From Gymnogyps californianus (lineage: Eukaryota; Chordata; Aves; Accipitriformes; Cathartidae), in NCBI RefSeq assembly GCF_018139145.2, contig NC_059478.1, forward strand, positions 22,227,001 through 22,291,000: 64,000 nucleotides of DNA, given 5' to 3'. The position numbers and the translations under genes were made by a program. Positions 49,768 to 62,008 of this stretch are shown piece after piece; positions within the stretch are counted from its first letter, which is position 1, and each line of letters begins with the position of its first letter. Below the pieces are notes generated by a model. The model searched no databases. It saw only the letters and a program-made list of their open reading frames with translations, and was not told the origin of the DNA.

Positions 49768-52700
49768 GTAAGAATACATACATTCTGCACTGCTAATTTA
49801 AGGTCATGCTTACCAAAATAATGAAAATTGGTTAAACTGGAGAAGATTTTCCCCTCTTTTCTTTGTCTATAGAGGTTGTATTATTTTAATGTATTTGGAG
49901 CACCAGTCTCTACCCAGCAAGTGGTGACATGTTTTCTGCTTGTGTTAGTCATACTGAAGAAATAAGGACCAGGCTTTATGATAAGAATGGTTAGAAATAC
50001 TACAGTTGTCATTCAGGAATTAAGTCAGTAAAGTCACACTTTCACCAACACCCACCCATCAAATGTAACCTGCTGGAAGTGAGTCTTGGATTAGAGTACT
50101 CAAAAGAATACTAAAAATTTGAGAAAACGTTATCTGGTTACCAGTGAACTGTGCCATTCTCTTACAAAAGAACACAACAATTCAGGAATATTACAGCCAT
50201 AACTCACAGAGAAGCAAGGGTTAGGGACTGGGTGCCTGAAATCTGAGAGGAACAGCATGCCTCATTTTTATTTAAAAATTTTTGAATAGACTTTTTCATA
50301 GCAATCATGTTAATGTTACTAAATGCAGAGTTTAGTAGCATTATATTGCTGATCTTTGGACAAACGAGTTATTCAACATCATTTTCCCAATATATTTCCA
50401 TCAGTGCTAGTTCTCTATCTCAGAATATTAGTCACGCCAGTTCATGGCTAATTATTAATATTTCCACAATCTATACAGTATCCATAAAAAGTTGTTTTGT
50501 TTTGGGGTTTGTTTGTTTGTTTTTAGTGTGGAACCTTTAGAAAATGCTGAACTCATGTGAAATAGCTTCCATTATTTGTTTTTGAGAAACTTGTGATTTT
50601 GGCACTGATCTCTTTAGTGTTTAATAAGGAAGGTTTGTTTCATAGGGCCTAACAAGATGATGTTTTGGAAACTCACAACACATTTGAAAATGACAACCGG
50701 ATTGGTTCCTGCTACAAATGGTGAGAATAATCAAGAAACACTCAGATTTAACTTTTCCCTAAGAAAACTGTTTGAATTTGTTCTAAGACAAAACTTGTGA
50801 TTTTCTGGTGCAGCACCCACTTGTAAGGTAAATCCTAGATTTGCAGAGTTTGCAAATGCTTAGCTTACCTTGTTATATAAAGACATTTTTGTGAACATGC
50901 AGTTTTCCTTGAAATTGCTGTAAGCACTCAAAAGGCAACTGCTCAGCCTGCTCTTCCATCAAGTGCCAGTCACAGAACATTATTTTAGACATAAACACAG
51001 ATAACAGAAAGAATAATATTAAATCTCAATGGGTATTACAGAACTGCAATTCCTTCCAAGGAACATGTAAAGTCATATGTTATAGGAGTCAACTCAAGCA
51101 GTTTGGTCATAAGAATTGTGACTTGAAATGATGAAATGATAGGCTTTATAATCTGAAAGGATTTCCTTTCTGTATCACAGGGATAGTAACATTTTAGCCA
51201 TTTCCTTCCTTTTGCCCCACATCAGGAAATTTCAGTGCTCATTAGACAACTGAAAAACATTGTGCAAGTGTTTGGAAAATGAATGAAAGGGAGGGCAGGA
51301 AAAAACACGATCTTATACCAAAGCCATTATAGCATCAGCTAGGCAAGCTACTTTTCATCAAGTCCAGAGTTACAGCAGATGCCTTTATAATCTGAACCAT
51401 GAGATAGCTTTTTGCAGGTGTGAATAAAAAGCTTCTAAAATATAGATTAGCAGAACCTAGTCATCATCCCCTTAAGTATGTGGTAGAACTTTCTAACTAG
51501 ATGTAAAAGATATATTCCTTGTATTAAATGTCACAGTAGCTAAACAAGCTAATGCAACTGAATAACAAAGAATAAAAGTAAATGTCATGGGATACTGTAA
51601 AGCTGCTATTTATTTTTTCCCAGGGCTTCTGTAATGTCATAATTGTAAAAGTAAACTTGAGAAGGTTAGTTGATAGAAACCCTGAGGAGAAATAAGAGCT
51701 CTTACAATATTCTTTAGTGTGTATGAATTATATAGAACATACTATTGTCCTTTAGCCTAAAATAACCTAGTAACCATTAGAATATTGAAAAACACCACCA
51801 GATTTTGGTTGTATTTTTCCTCCTTAAAAGTCTTATATTTGATATTAATAGCACAGAGTATATTTGGTTAGATGTTGGCATTTATGGCAATGTCCTGTAT
51901 CAGGTGACTTTGGCTAGAAAACATCTGTAGTGGACCTTTCATAAGTCATTTAGAAGGGTAATCTTCACAATAGGCTTCTAAAACAACTGTTACCTTAATG
52001 TTTGTAACAAATAACATTTACAAAAGTGACTTTCATCTTCTTCTCATTCTGTAAATATTAATTAATATTTGACAAGGACATGTATTTATGAATGCTGTTG
52101 AGGCCAGTTGACTATGAGAAGCACAGTTCTTCACTATAGTACATAGTTTTCTTAGCATTGGGTAGCGTACACCATGTTAACGACAGCCTGAAGAAGGATA
52201 TACATGTTTTTTCAGAGTTGCTACTTTTGAGTCTTGAAAAATTTGATAAGAATTTGGGAAAGGCAAGAGCTTTAAAAATTCTGTTCAAAAGTAACCTAAT
52301 TGGGCTTAACTGTGTGTTTATAGATTTGAAGGTTTGATCCTTTAGAAGTAGCAGTTGCTTGAAACATGTTTCACCTTAAATTTTGATTAACTTTTACATC
52401 ATGTTTTGAGTTGTCTGTAGTTAATTAACGGTTGACCTAATGACCACTAACTTACACTGGATTGATATCTAAAATTCATCTGTTTCAGTGCTAGCAGAGA
52501 TCATGAATCTTTGTCTAACATTAAAAAGATTGTGTGTATACTGCATCCTCAAAACACTGAGTGCAACTACATGGCTTTGTAGAACAAAGACCTGCAATGA
52601 TGTCAGATGTATCTGCAGGTTCTGAGCCAGGCTTGTGTGGGTGCCTGAAGAACTGAATTGTAGGAGCAGGACAAGGGAGAGTACAGACTGACTTTTGCAT

Positions 52701-52897
52701 TTGGGGCTGTCACTTCTTTGAAAGGTTGAAGGGAAGAAAGAGAAAGATGAAGACATTCTTGATACTAGTTTTAAGACGTGGTTATTGAGTTTGTCATTAC
52801 TTTAACAGATTTATGAATCCTTTATCACAACTGCATTTTATTTCTTTTAGGATACAGAGTATGTACCTATATAGCATTTGCATTTTTTTCTTAATAG

Positions 52898-52966
52898 AAT
52901 GCATTCAGTGGGAAGTCTGGCTACTTTGACTATGAAAGGAAGAAACTGGAGAAAATGCTATTCCAG
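52898..52966 (+). other. Candidate coding exon, 69 nt, unknown gene
   Basis: A good acceptor, catttttttcttaatag, ends at 52897, and ttccag/gtgtta marks a weaker donor at 52967. The 69 nt between (23 codons, phase 0 at both ends) are open and read NAFSGKSGYFDYERKKLEKM followed by three residues. The composition is protein-like: charged, with aromatic residues and no low-complexity run, which is unusual for chance frames in this AT-rich region. Upstream of the acceptor the frame is stopped, as expected for an exon. I cannot name a protein with this sequence. If real, the window would lie inside a gene with very large introns. One isolated short block is weak evidence. Confidence 0.22.
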
Positions 52967-55900
52967 GTGTTAATACTTATTTTTCATTTTACAAGACCCA
53001 AAGATTTATTTGTGAGAAATATGATGGATTGTGAAAAATAACATTTATTCCTCCTAGACTGACATACTGTAGTTTTAAATGCTTTGTCCTGTGTTGTACT
53101 ACTATGGATAATTTCATTGAACAGTTTTCGTGTCCAATATTTGAAATGTTAGTAATTATGTTTTAATATATCTGCTTTAAATTGTTCATTTAAGGTTTGA
53201 CGTAGTGTCATATCACTAATGCTATATGAAGTGTTGGAGTTCACTGCAAAAGGATGGAGACATGTTTTTCTGTTAAAGATTTTAAGGTAGTGAAGCTAGT
53301 AATTAGCTGACAACGTTATGATAGGCTGTGATGGAAACTCAGTTGCCCTTTCTGAGGCAGATCTATTGTAAAGTTCACACTGAACTGATGTTTCTATTTG
53401 TCTTCATGGACATTACTTGCTGTATTGGCATTGGCCAATATGTTGTAGATCTGCCAGTCATTGCTCCAATATGAAAAAAGTAAGAAATTATTAATTACTC
53501 TTTAGATGACCTGCAAGGCATTAGTATCCACAAAATGTCCAGTAGTAAACTTCCTTCTTCTTAAAGAATGACAGATATAATTAAAATGAAGTTAAAAAGA
53601 TACAATGGCTATAACATACTGATTTACCCCCATGCTAGAAAAAAACTGAGAGACATCTCAGAGCTGCTTGGACAAAGGAATTACTTCATCACTGCTGAGA
53701 GACTCTGTCTGGATTTTCACTGGCAAATGTTAAGCAGAAATCAGTACTTTCACTGCAGCTTTAGAAGGTATTAAGCAAATTTAGCAATTGGATTGTTACT
53801 TGTCAGTTTGCTGTAAGGACTCCAGCAGTACAAATCAAAATCAATTGGACCAGAAATATAATACATCATAACAGCAGTTCTAAAATCATTTGAGAGGACT
53901 GATCTGGATAATAGAGGGATAGAACAAGAGATTTCTTTTTGTACAACCTCTATATGAAATATATATGGTTTAATATTTTGAATCCAGCAAGTCACTTAGA
54001 CACGTGAATAACTTCAACTACATCTACAGTCGTATTGATTTCACAAATTAATATGCTTCCTTCAAGTGGCTTATGTAGTTGAGCATCTCCTATGGAATCA
54101 AAATTTTAAAGGAAGTTGAAATGTCCTGGAAATAACACAGTCTCCTCTTATCCTTACGAAAATTCATATTTATTTATTAATAATGTGGCAATAGTAGACC
54201 TAATTCATTGTGATTTATTTCCTGTTTTCTATAAATTATGGATTTAATGTAGTAATTCTGTTTGCTTTCTAGTGGAAAGTCTGGTTTCCTGTTGGTGTTT
54301 GTGTTCAAACTGCTAATTTTCTTAGATTAGTGAAAAACAACGATGAATAAGGCAGATGGTAAAATGAAGGTGATCATTGGCCTATACTACAATACTAAAG
54401 ATTTCATTTATTTCTGGTTTATAAAGATTTAATATATGATGTATAGAGGTTTAAGTAGTAGACGTATAAATAGTGTGAGCTACAAATTCAATAAAAGCAT
54501 GTGATTAAAAGCCATGACTCATGAGAAACCTATTTACCTCCTGCATTCTGTTACACTAAATAACACTTGCCAATCCTTCTTTAATCTTTTATGAATTGTG
54601 TGCACCTGAAAAGGTAATATACATGGAATACATAGCCCTGTAAATGATATAAGCTTTTTGCATCATAATTACATCACGTTTGAATTTCTGTTTACTTGGT
54701 TTGTGAATTCTATGATCATGGCATTTTATGCTAATACTATTCTGTCACATATGACTTCATACAAAGCCATGAAGACAGACAAATTCTGCCTTAGTCAGCC
54801 AGAGAGAGATGAGTAAAACTGCAGCATCTCAGCCTGTGTTCAGATGCCCCAACAGAATTATACTGCTATTAAACAGAGTGGAGTTCTGACTTGTGTACAC
54901 AGGCCAATTTTATTTGCCATTAAGTGGAAGCAAACTTCATTACCTTTTAATCCTTTACAAACTGCTACTAGGGTAACTGTAAAATGAGGGCCAAGATATT
55001 TAAAAAAGAAATACTAATGTATAACACTCCATGAACTACCTTTTTGTCCTGTACTCAAATTCATGTGCATGTTGACACGTATATATGTACACACTCACAA
55101 TATGTATGTATCATTTTCTCTTCTGGGAGTTGCCCATCATTTATGGCATTCATTGAGAATCACCACAGCAGCTGACCAAAACTGCCACAATATCTTTGTA
55201 CAGTTCTACAGAATTTATGGAATTTATCTGATTCTGAAATTGCACAAGCTTTGCAGTGCCATAACCCTTTGATTCAAATGTGGTCATACCTAATTACACT
55301 GACACACAATGAAAAAGAAACAAGGACAGCATATCAGGGTATGAATTAAAATTAAGAAAGGCATATTGTGCTTAGTAGAAAGAGTTTTACTGTTTCAGAT
55401 GATCAATTGAAATGATAGAGAATTACATTCTCTAAATTACTATAGTGGTCACATATAACTAATGTTATCTACTCCAAAGATTAACCTTAATTTATTAATC
55501 CTTTTTTTAAAGACAAAAATATCTTCATTTTTTTGCCCTGAATAAGTCAGTGTTAGGTGCTTTCAGACTGGGAATACTACTTTGTTCACTGCATTCACTT
55601 TTGTCCTTGTATACCCTTCAGGTTCCAGACAGATAGATTATTGCTTCCATCAGAAAAGGGATTTGATTAATCACCAGATCGTATGTTTTATTCAAAACCA
55701 GTGCCCTCCATACTTCATCCAGAGTAAATTAATGAAAAATTCACATAATTTGTGCAGAATAGTTTATTAACTGCTTTTTTTAGTTTTGTTTGCAGCCTCT
55801 AAAAATCAGGAAAGAGGGGAACTACATTTAGGGTCTTGATTTTTGAAGTGTGGGTTGAAAGGAAGTTAAATTTCATCAGATTCTCTTAGAGAATTAACTG

Positions 55901-58073
55901 ACTACATAAATTAGCCTTCACTAGCAAAGCACTTGGGGATTTGCAACACCCTTTACTGGTTTTTCCCATCCTCCACGCAACTGTGTCTTTTACTGAGCAA
56001 TCTGTCTTTTGGGGTGCAAGGATTACATGGTAACATGCTACTAAGGTACATGATACTGGCAAAGCCAAGAACTGAGATTTCAGGTCTCATCCAGTGTTAT
56101 GGATGTTCCTGTTTTATAAGTGCGAGAAGTATGACTTTTGAGTCCTTGGCAGTTTATATGTTGAACATTGGGAGAAATATGGCACAAGGCAAAAATACTC
56201 CTTCGTAGCTATGTGTTAATGCTCAGTTTATGTAATGTACTCATTTTTTGTGAGTCAAGTCAATATCAAGTGAAGTCACCTACCATAGAGAAAAACTAAA
56301 TATTACTGTATCTAAGATAAAAAAAATACTCTTAAATAGCAGCAATACCTTTCAGCTTAATTTGTCATGCCTTTTCCTTTTGATGAATTATTGAGATAGA
56401 TATTTAATCTGTCCATGTTCAACTTATCTGTATCCTGAAGTCAAACAATTCAATTATATTGTGACACCTGAATCAGCCAGCAGCCTGTCCAAACAGAAGC
56501 AAAAGGAGAATAGGCTTAAAGGTGTCCCTACTCTTGATACCCACTTTGAAAATGCACACATCCAACACGGTGAACATAGAACATGTGGGTAGGAGAAACT
56601 TGAGACTATGTCCTATTGAGCCGAATGTGTTTGGTTTGCTCTGAGGTAGTCCAACAAGCCATATCTTTTAAGATGTTCAAAGTTGAGATCACTGACCATT
56701 TGCTAAGGTGTGTATGTGCTAAGCACTCAGGAGATCAGGCCAGCAAAACAAATTGAACTACCCAGAGCTACTAGCCTCTTAAAAATTGTATTGATGAAGT
56801 AAGTATGTTCTTGCATTGGACATCTACAGTTTACTAGAGCAAAAAAAGGGTGACTTGCACCATGACTGAGACTGAGTGTTCTTTGAAAAGTAGTAGATGA
56901 AGTATTGCTCATCACAGATGGATGATTTTGAACAAAAGGGCTTCGGTGATCTATATCAGTTTTGTCTCTTTTAATTAGCAATTAATTGTCCCTATATATA
57001 ACATTGACATTCATGAGTTAAAAACACTTATGTGAAAACTTGGTATTCCTTAGAAATCAATGTTTAGCTTTTGTTGACTTCCCAAATACTGCCTACCTAA
57101 CTTGGAATTTATCCATCCTTTTTTGCTGTAACAGCTATACCTATTGCAAACACAGAATAATTGCTCTTAGTATTGTACTTAAGATAGTGAAGGAGACTTA
57201 TGACCAATCCACACAAGAGGAACTATGACCCTGAGAAGTGGCTTCCTCAAACTTGCACAGGTGTCCTTGTGAATCAGTTGCATTAAGTGTCACCATTCTC
57301 TGCCTTAAAATGAGTATCAGCTTTACTCCTGTGTCTGCTTTTCAAACAATTAAATTTGGAAAGTGGAGGAATATAAGCAAATCTTTTGAATATGACCAGC
57401 TAATATGGGTCACTAGTGATAGTGAATATGTAATAATAATATTTTATGGATGTTTTATGAAAGTCTGTAAATTATTTTCCTGCATCTGTTGGACTGGAGC
57501 TATTTTCTTGATTGAAATATTGAATGATTAATAAGAATTACTAACAAACTTTTTCCTCACATTACGCAATTGTCTTGAGGCTGAGAAGAAAAAAAAAAAG
57601 TCGCTGAAACTAGGTATGGATCTCCCCACCAGGCGCTATGGAATGGAGTTGTTTGATATTATAAGCCAGAACAACTGGAAAGACACCTGGGTGGGGAAGT
57701 ATGATAAGACAGGAATATCAAAAGAGCTGATTTCTGGTTTGGGCTTGAAAGATAGGGCCTAAGGGAAGGAGAAAGAGACAGAAGAGAGTCAGAAGGAAGA
57801 AGAAATCTCTGGGTGTGCTGACAAAAGAGGGTCAGGAAATTGATTGATTTCAGGAGACATGTTTTTCTTTACATTTTAATGTAATTAAATATACTCTGTT
57901 ATTGATTATATTGTTTGAATTTATAATTTTTATCCAAGTGGTTTTTAGTATTTCTGCATTTTCTGTATCATTTTAAAGACTACTTTGAGATGTGTATTTT
58001 CACACAGTATATACTAAAAGAAAACAAAACACTTCCCATGTCCTGAGAAAACATGAAAAAAAGTTATATTTTA

Positions 58074-59508
58074 ATCATAGAATGGTTTGGGTTGGAAGAG
58101 ACCTTAAAGATCCTCTAGTTCCAACCCCCCTGCCATGGGCAGGGACTCCTTCCACTAGATGAGGTTGCTCAAAGCCCCATCCAACCTGGCCCTGAACTCT
58201 TCCAGGGATGGGGCATCCACAACCTCTCTGGGCAACCTGTTGCAGTGCCTCACCACCCTCACAGTAAAGAACTTCTTCCTTACATCTAATCTAAATCTAC
58301 CATCTTTCAGTTTAAAGCCATTACCCCTTGTCCTATCACTACATGCCCTTGTAAAAAGTCTCTCTCCAGCTTTCTTGTAGGCCCCCTTTAGGCACTGGAG
58401 GGCTGCTGTAAGGTCTCCCCAGAGCCTTCTCCTCTGCAGGCTGAAAAACCTCAACACTCTCAGCCTGACTTCATAGGAGAGGTGCTGCAGCCCCCTGATG
58501 ATCTTTGTGGCCCTCCTCTGGACCTGCTCCAACAGGTCAATGTCCTTCTTACGCTGGGGGCCCCAGAGCTGAACACAGTACTCCAGGTGGGGTCTTGTGA
58601 GAGCAGAGTAGAGGGGGAGAATCACCTCCCTCAGCCTGCTGGTCACGCTTCTTTTGATGCAGCCCAGTATACGGTTGGCTTTCTGGGCTGCAAACGTACA
58701 CTGCCGGGTCGTGTTGAGCTTCTCATCAACCAACACCCCAAGTGCTTCTCCACAGGGCTGCTCTCAGTCCACTCATTGCCCAGCCTGTATTTGTGCTTGC
58801 TATTGCCCCAACCCATGTGCAGGACCTTGCCGTTGGCCTTGTTGAACTTCATGAGGTTCACACGGGCCCACCGCTCAAGCCTGTCAAGGTCCCTCTGGAT
58901 GGCATCCCTTCCCTCCAGTGTGTCGACCGCACCACACAGCTTGGTGTTGTCGGAAAACTTGCTGAGGGTGCACTCAATCCCACTGTCCATGTTGCCGACA
59001 AAGATGTTAAACAGCACCGGTCCCAATACCAACCCCTGAGGAACGCCACTCATCACTGCTCTCCACTCGGACATCGAGCCGTTGACCGCAACTCTTTCAG
59101 TGCGACCATCCAGCCAGTTCCTTATCCACCGAGTGGTCCATCCGTCAAATCCATGTCTCTCCAACTTAGAGACAAGGATGTCATGCAGGACAGCGTCAAA
59201 TGCTTTGCACAAGTCGAGGTAAATGACGTCAGTTGCTCTTCCCTTATCCACCAACGCTGTAACCCCGTCATAGAAGGCCACCAAATTTGCCAGGCAAGAT
59301 TTGCCCTTAATGAAGCCATGTTGGCTGTCACCAATCACCTTCTTATTTTCCATGTGCCTTAGCATAGTTTCCAGGAGGATAAGCTCCATGATCTTGCAAG
59401 GCACAGAGGTGAGACTGACTGGCCTGTAGTTCCCCGGGTCTTCCTTTTTTCCCTTTTTAAAAATGGGGGTTGTGTTTCCCCTTTTCCAGTCAGTGGGAAC
59501 TTCCCTGG
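58074..59508 (-). mobile_element. CR1 LINE, 5'-truncated copy
   Basis: This is a 1.4-kb non-LTR retrotransposon copy on the minus strand. Its 3' end lies at 58074, where the minus strand reads 'ggttggaa', 'cccaaaccattctatgat', the typical CR1 3' terminus with one unit of the short tail repeat. The body carries the 3' part of the second open reading frame: most of the reverse transcriptase domain and the C-terminal region. The endonuclease domain and the first reading frame are missing, so the copy is severely 5'-truncated. Only about 80 bp of 3' untranslated sequence follows the stop, as is usual for this family. The 5' junction is not a simple truncation (see the fold-back at 59474-59529). 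The element is much better preserved than the CR1 fragment at 26848. Confidence 0.93.
58155..59508 (-). pseudogene. CR1 ORF2 reverse transcriptase fragment, frameshifted and catalytically altered
   Basis: The protein would copy CR1 RNA into DNA at a nicked target site in the nucleus. Domains in order on the minus strand are the fingers block NYRPVSLTS, then [10 protein letters not shown], the palm block [16 protein letters not shown] with the first catalytic Asp, block [16 protein letters not shown], and block C at 58946-58957, which reads FSDN where the family has F/Y-A-D-D. One of the two adjacent catalytic Asp is therefore Asn. The frame breaks once, in a run of C on the plus strand at 58736-58739, consistent with loss of one base. 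The second piece (58155 to about 58736) carries the conserved C-terminal region, with [33 protein letters not shown] and [16 protein letters not shown], and ends near the normal C-terminus. Truncation, frameshift and changed catalytic residue make it inactive. Confidence 0.92.
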
Positions 59509-59529
59509 ACTGACTGGAAAAGGTGAAAC
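59474..59529. repeat. 21-bp inverted repeat at the CR1 5' junction
   Basis: The left arm at 59474-59494 lies inside the CR1. The right arm at 59509-59529 is its reverse complement at 20 of 21 positions (the one difference is a t for g at 59523). The 14-nt spacer is itself a small hairpin, gggaacttccc. The right arm is where CR1 similarity, as I know the family, stops, so it is probably an inverted copy made during or after integration. Confidence 0.85.
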
Positions 59530-61080
59530 AATAATGAGTTAATAATACATCGCAGTTTACCAAGTTGAGGGGAATAAGAGAAGACTTATTTTAAAATAGA
59601 AGGCTAAAAGGATGATGCCCAAACTAAGAAATATTAGGGCCCATTTTCCACCCCGTTTGTAGAAGCATAATAGAAAATGAGAACCTATTAAACTAGAATT
59701 CAGTTCAGGTTGCTAATATTCCTTGGTTAAGGTGTTTTTAAAATATGTTTTTAAAATAGCACAATAAGATACAAACCAATCTGTGATTATCAATATATCT
59801 GTGCTTAAAATGAAAGTTCTGTTTGCAAGGAATTTAAAAATGTGTCTGTGTCCAAATTGAAAGAAAAAATGTAAGTTGGCTTAAAAATACAAATATTTGA
59901 GCTCTGTACATTTGGGGGGGTTGCATTATCATATGTAAAGATATGCAGATTTTTAAAAATCAAATTCAGAAGTCATTTTAAAATTTAAAAAAAAAAATAA
60001 CTATTCTATGTGGTAAGTGTCCAAAAGCGATGTTTCAACACTGTCATGATTTGGAGTCTTATTTGAAAACAAAATGTCAAAGAAAATGCCCTAATTTCAC
60101 CAAGGAGTTTCATTTTAATACAATTTAATAATGTCAGATACTGTGGAAATTTCACCTATTGCCATTTATTCACTATTGTTGTGTTGCTTTAAATGTTCTT
60201 AAGCATTTCCAAAAACAGATCAAAAGGAATCTCTGTGACAGTTTTGTGTAGCAGCAAATAGAATGGAAGACTTTAGGGAACCAACACCGAGATGAAGATT
60301 TATACCTAAATTGGCTGTCATTTTGGGGGAAGAGACTAGGCATGCAGAAGCTAGTCTTACAGTGTTTCTGTAGAGAGAGTTTGCGAATGTCATCCACCAG
60401 TCGTGCTCCCTACTCTAAACTGGCCTTTCCACCCTTTGGGGAAGTCACTCTTCTCTTCTGTCAGTACCTATTAGTAAGACACAAACAAAAAACAATAATA
60501 GAAATTAACACAGCACTGACCAATTAGTAACTCAAGGGTAAAATTATAATGTGACGTAAATTCATTCCATCAGTTCTGCCAAATCATTTCTATCCTGATT
60601 GCTACAAATAATATGACCGTAAGACTCGTTATTATTAAGGGGCAGAATTATGAGCAGCCAGAGGCATAGTCTGTTTGTACTAGGTACCAGAGAAATATCT
60701 ATTGCTCTCTAAAGCTTGTTATAATTAGTACCCCAATGACCCAGTCCACAGAAATCAGTTAGTAGAGATTTCCTTCAGAATGTACAAAATATGCTTTTAT
60801 GCAAGGATTTCAACACTTTTCTCTAAAAACAAAAGAAAATTTTAAAACCCTTTAAAATTAAATATTTAGTGATTGCTCTCCATAAAGGAAATAGTAAATT
60901 GTTCTATTTCTTCTGTCCCTAAGATGTTGATTTTCCCTGAGGTTTTAGACCCCAAACCAGCAGTAAAGTCTGTCCACCCATGGATTTAACTGTCTTTTCT
61001 CAAGTACTTTGAAATTATGGCTTGTGTTTTATGCCTTAGTAAATGAGAGGTTGTTGAGTTTTTTGTTGTGTTGTGGTCTT

Positions 61081-61103
61081 GGGGGGGTGGTGTGTGTGTG
61101 TGT
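61081..61103 (+). repeat. G-run and short TG microsatellite
   Basis: A run of seven G followed by gtggtg and about six TG units. It is likely polymorphic in length. No function is inferred. Confidence 0.75.
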
Positions 61104-61945
61104 TTAGTTACTTGTTTTTCTATAAAGAAAAGTCCTAATTCATCTGAAAGAGAAGAATGGATTGCCAAATACATATGATTTTTACTCTTGATTAGGTAAG
61201 TTTGCATCTTCAACCTTTAAAAAATCACTTAGCTAAAAAAAGAAACAGTTTCAGACAAGGAGAGATACTGTTGCTCTCACTGAGTTAACAATAAGGTTGT
61301 ATTTGATTTCACTAATGCAGAATTAGATCCATATTTATCCAGCTGATCAGCTGAAAACCTACTAGCACCCACACAGGTAATAGAGGAGATGGAGAGTAAA
61401 CTTTTTTCTATCTGTTGGCAAACTATAGAAAAATTACACTGCAACAAATCTTCACTCTCTATCCTATGTACTTGTGTGTTCATATAGCTGAGCAAAACTA
61501 CCTATTCTGCCTCACTGGGCCCTTCACACCAAATGACAAGTCACTCTGCTTAATAGTGAGAAACGAAGAAACATTATTGTTAGTTAAAAATTTTTACAAA
61601 AACATTTCAAACCAGTAGAAATGGATAAAGTTTACTTCTTTGATCATGAGTGCTTTTACAGTTCTTTGAATTCAAACAAGATGTAAAAAAAAATCAAATA
61701 TTTCAAATAAAAAAATAATAATATCCAAACCCATAATTTAGAAAATGCTAAAATGACTATTTCAACCAAAAAGTCAAATCAACACACATATGGGAATCAT
61801 TTCAGTGCTGCCTAATCTTGAACATTGTGTTGAAAACTTTGCCCTGCTGTATTCTGAGACCCCCTACATAAATAATACTCCCATTTTCTGTAAGTATCAT
61901 TATGCCTTTACCCAAATGCTTACACTCTTTCACTTTGAATAGGTT

Positions 61946-62008
61946 TTCTAGATTGATGTTCAAATTCTCACCTGTTTCATAGTTTCTAGTTTGATGTTCA
62001 AATTCTCA
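61946..62008 (+). repeat. 25-bp direct duplication, 38-bp period
   Basis: The unit at 61946-61970 and the unit at 61984-62008 are identical except for one base (ttctaga versus ttctagt, then tgatgttcaaattctca in both). Between them lie 13 unrelated bases. A recent local duplication is the simplest explanation. Confidence 0.85.

Larger units (their letters stand above)
41561..58073. other. AT-rich noncoding DNA, no gene recognised
   Basis: No supported gene. Frames reach about 100 codons and look like chance. I note a three-unit degenerate repeat with the core gttaaact (43261-43306), a poly-T run of sixteen or so bases (about 48872-48888), a TTTG-rich stretch (50500-50525) and two weak exon-like blocks listed separately. 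The stretch at 44000-44230 has forkhead-like tgtttgc and gtaaata cores and little low-complexity DNA, so it might be another conserved noncoding element. Confidence 0.6.

Noticed and set aside
58159..59362. Plus-strand frames of up to 206 codons opposite the CR1
   Set aside because: They are antisense shadows of the reverse transcriptase frame, which has clear family motifs.
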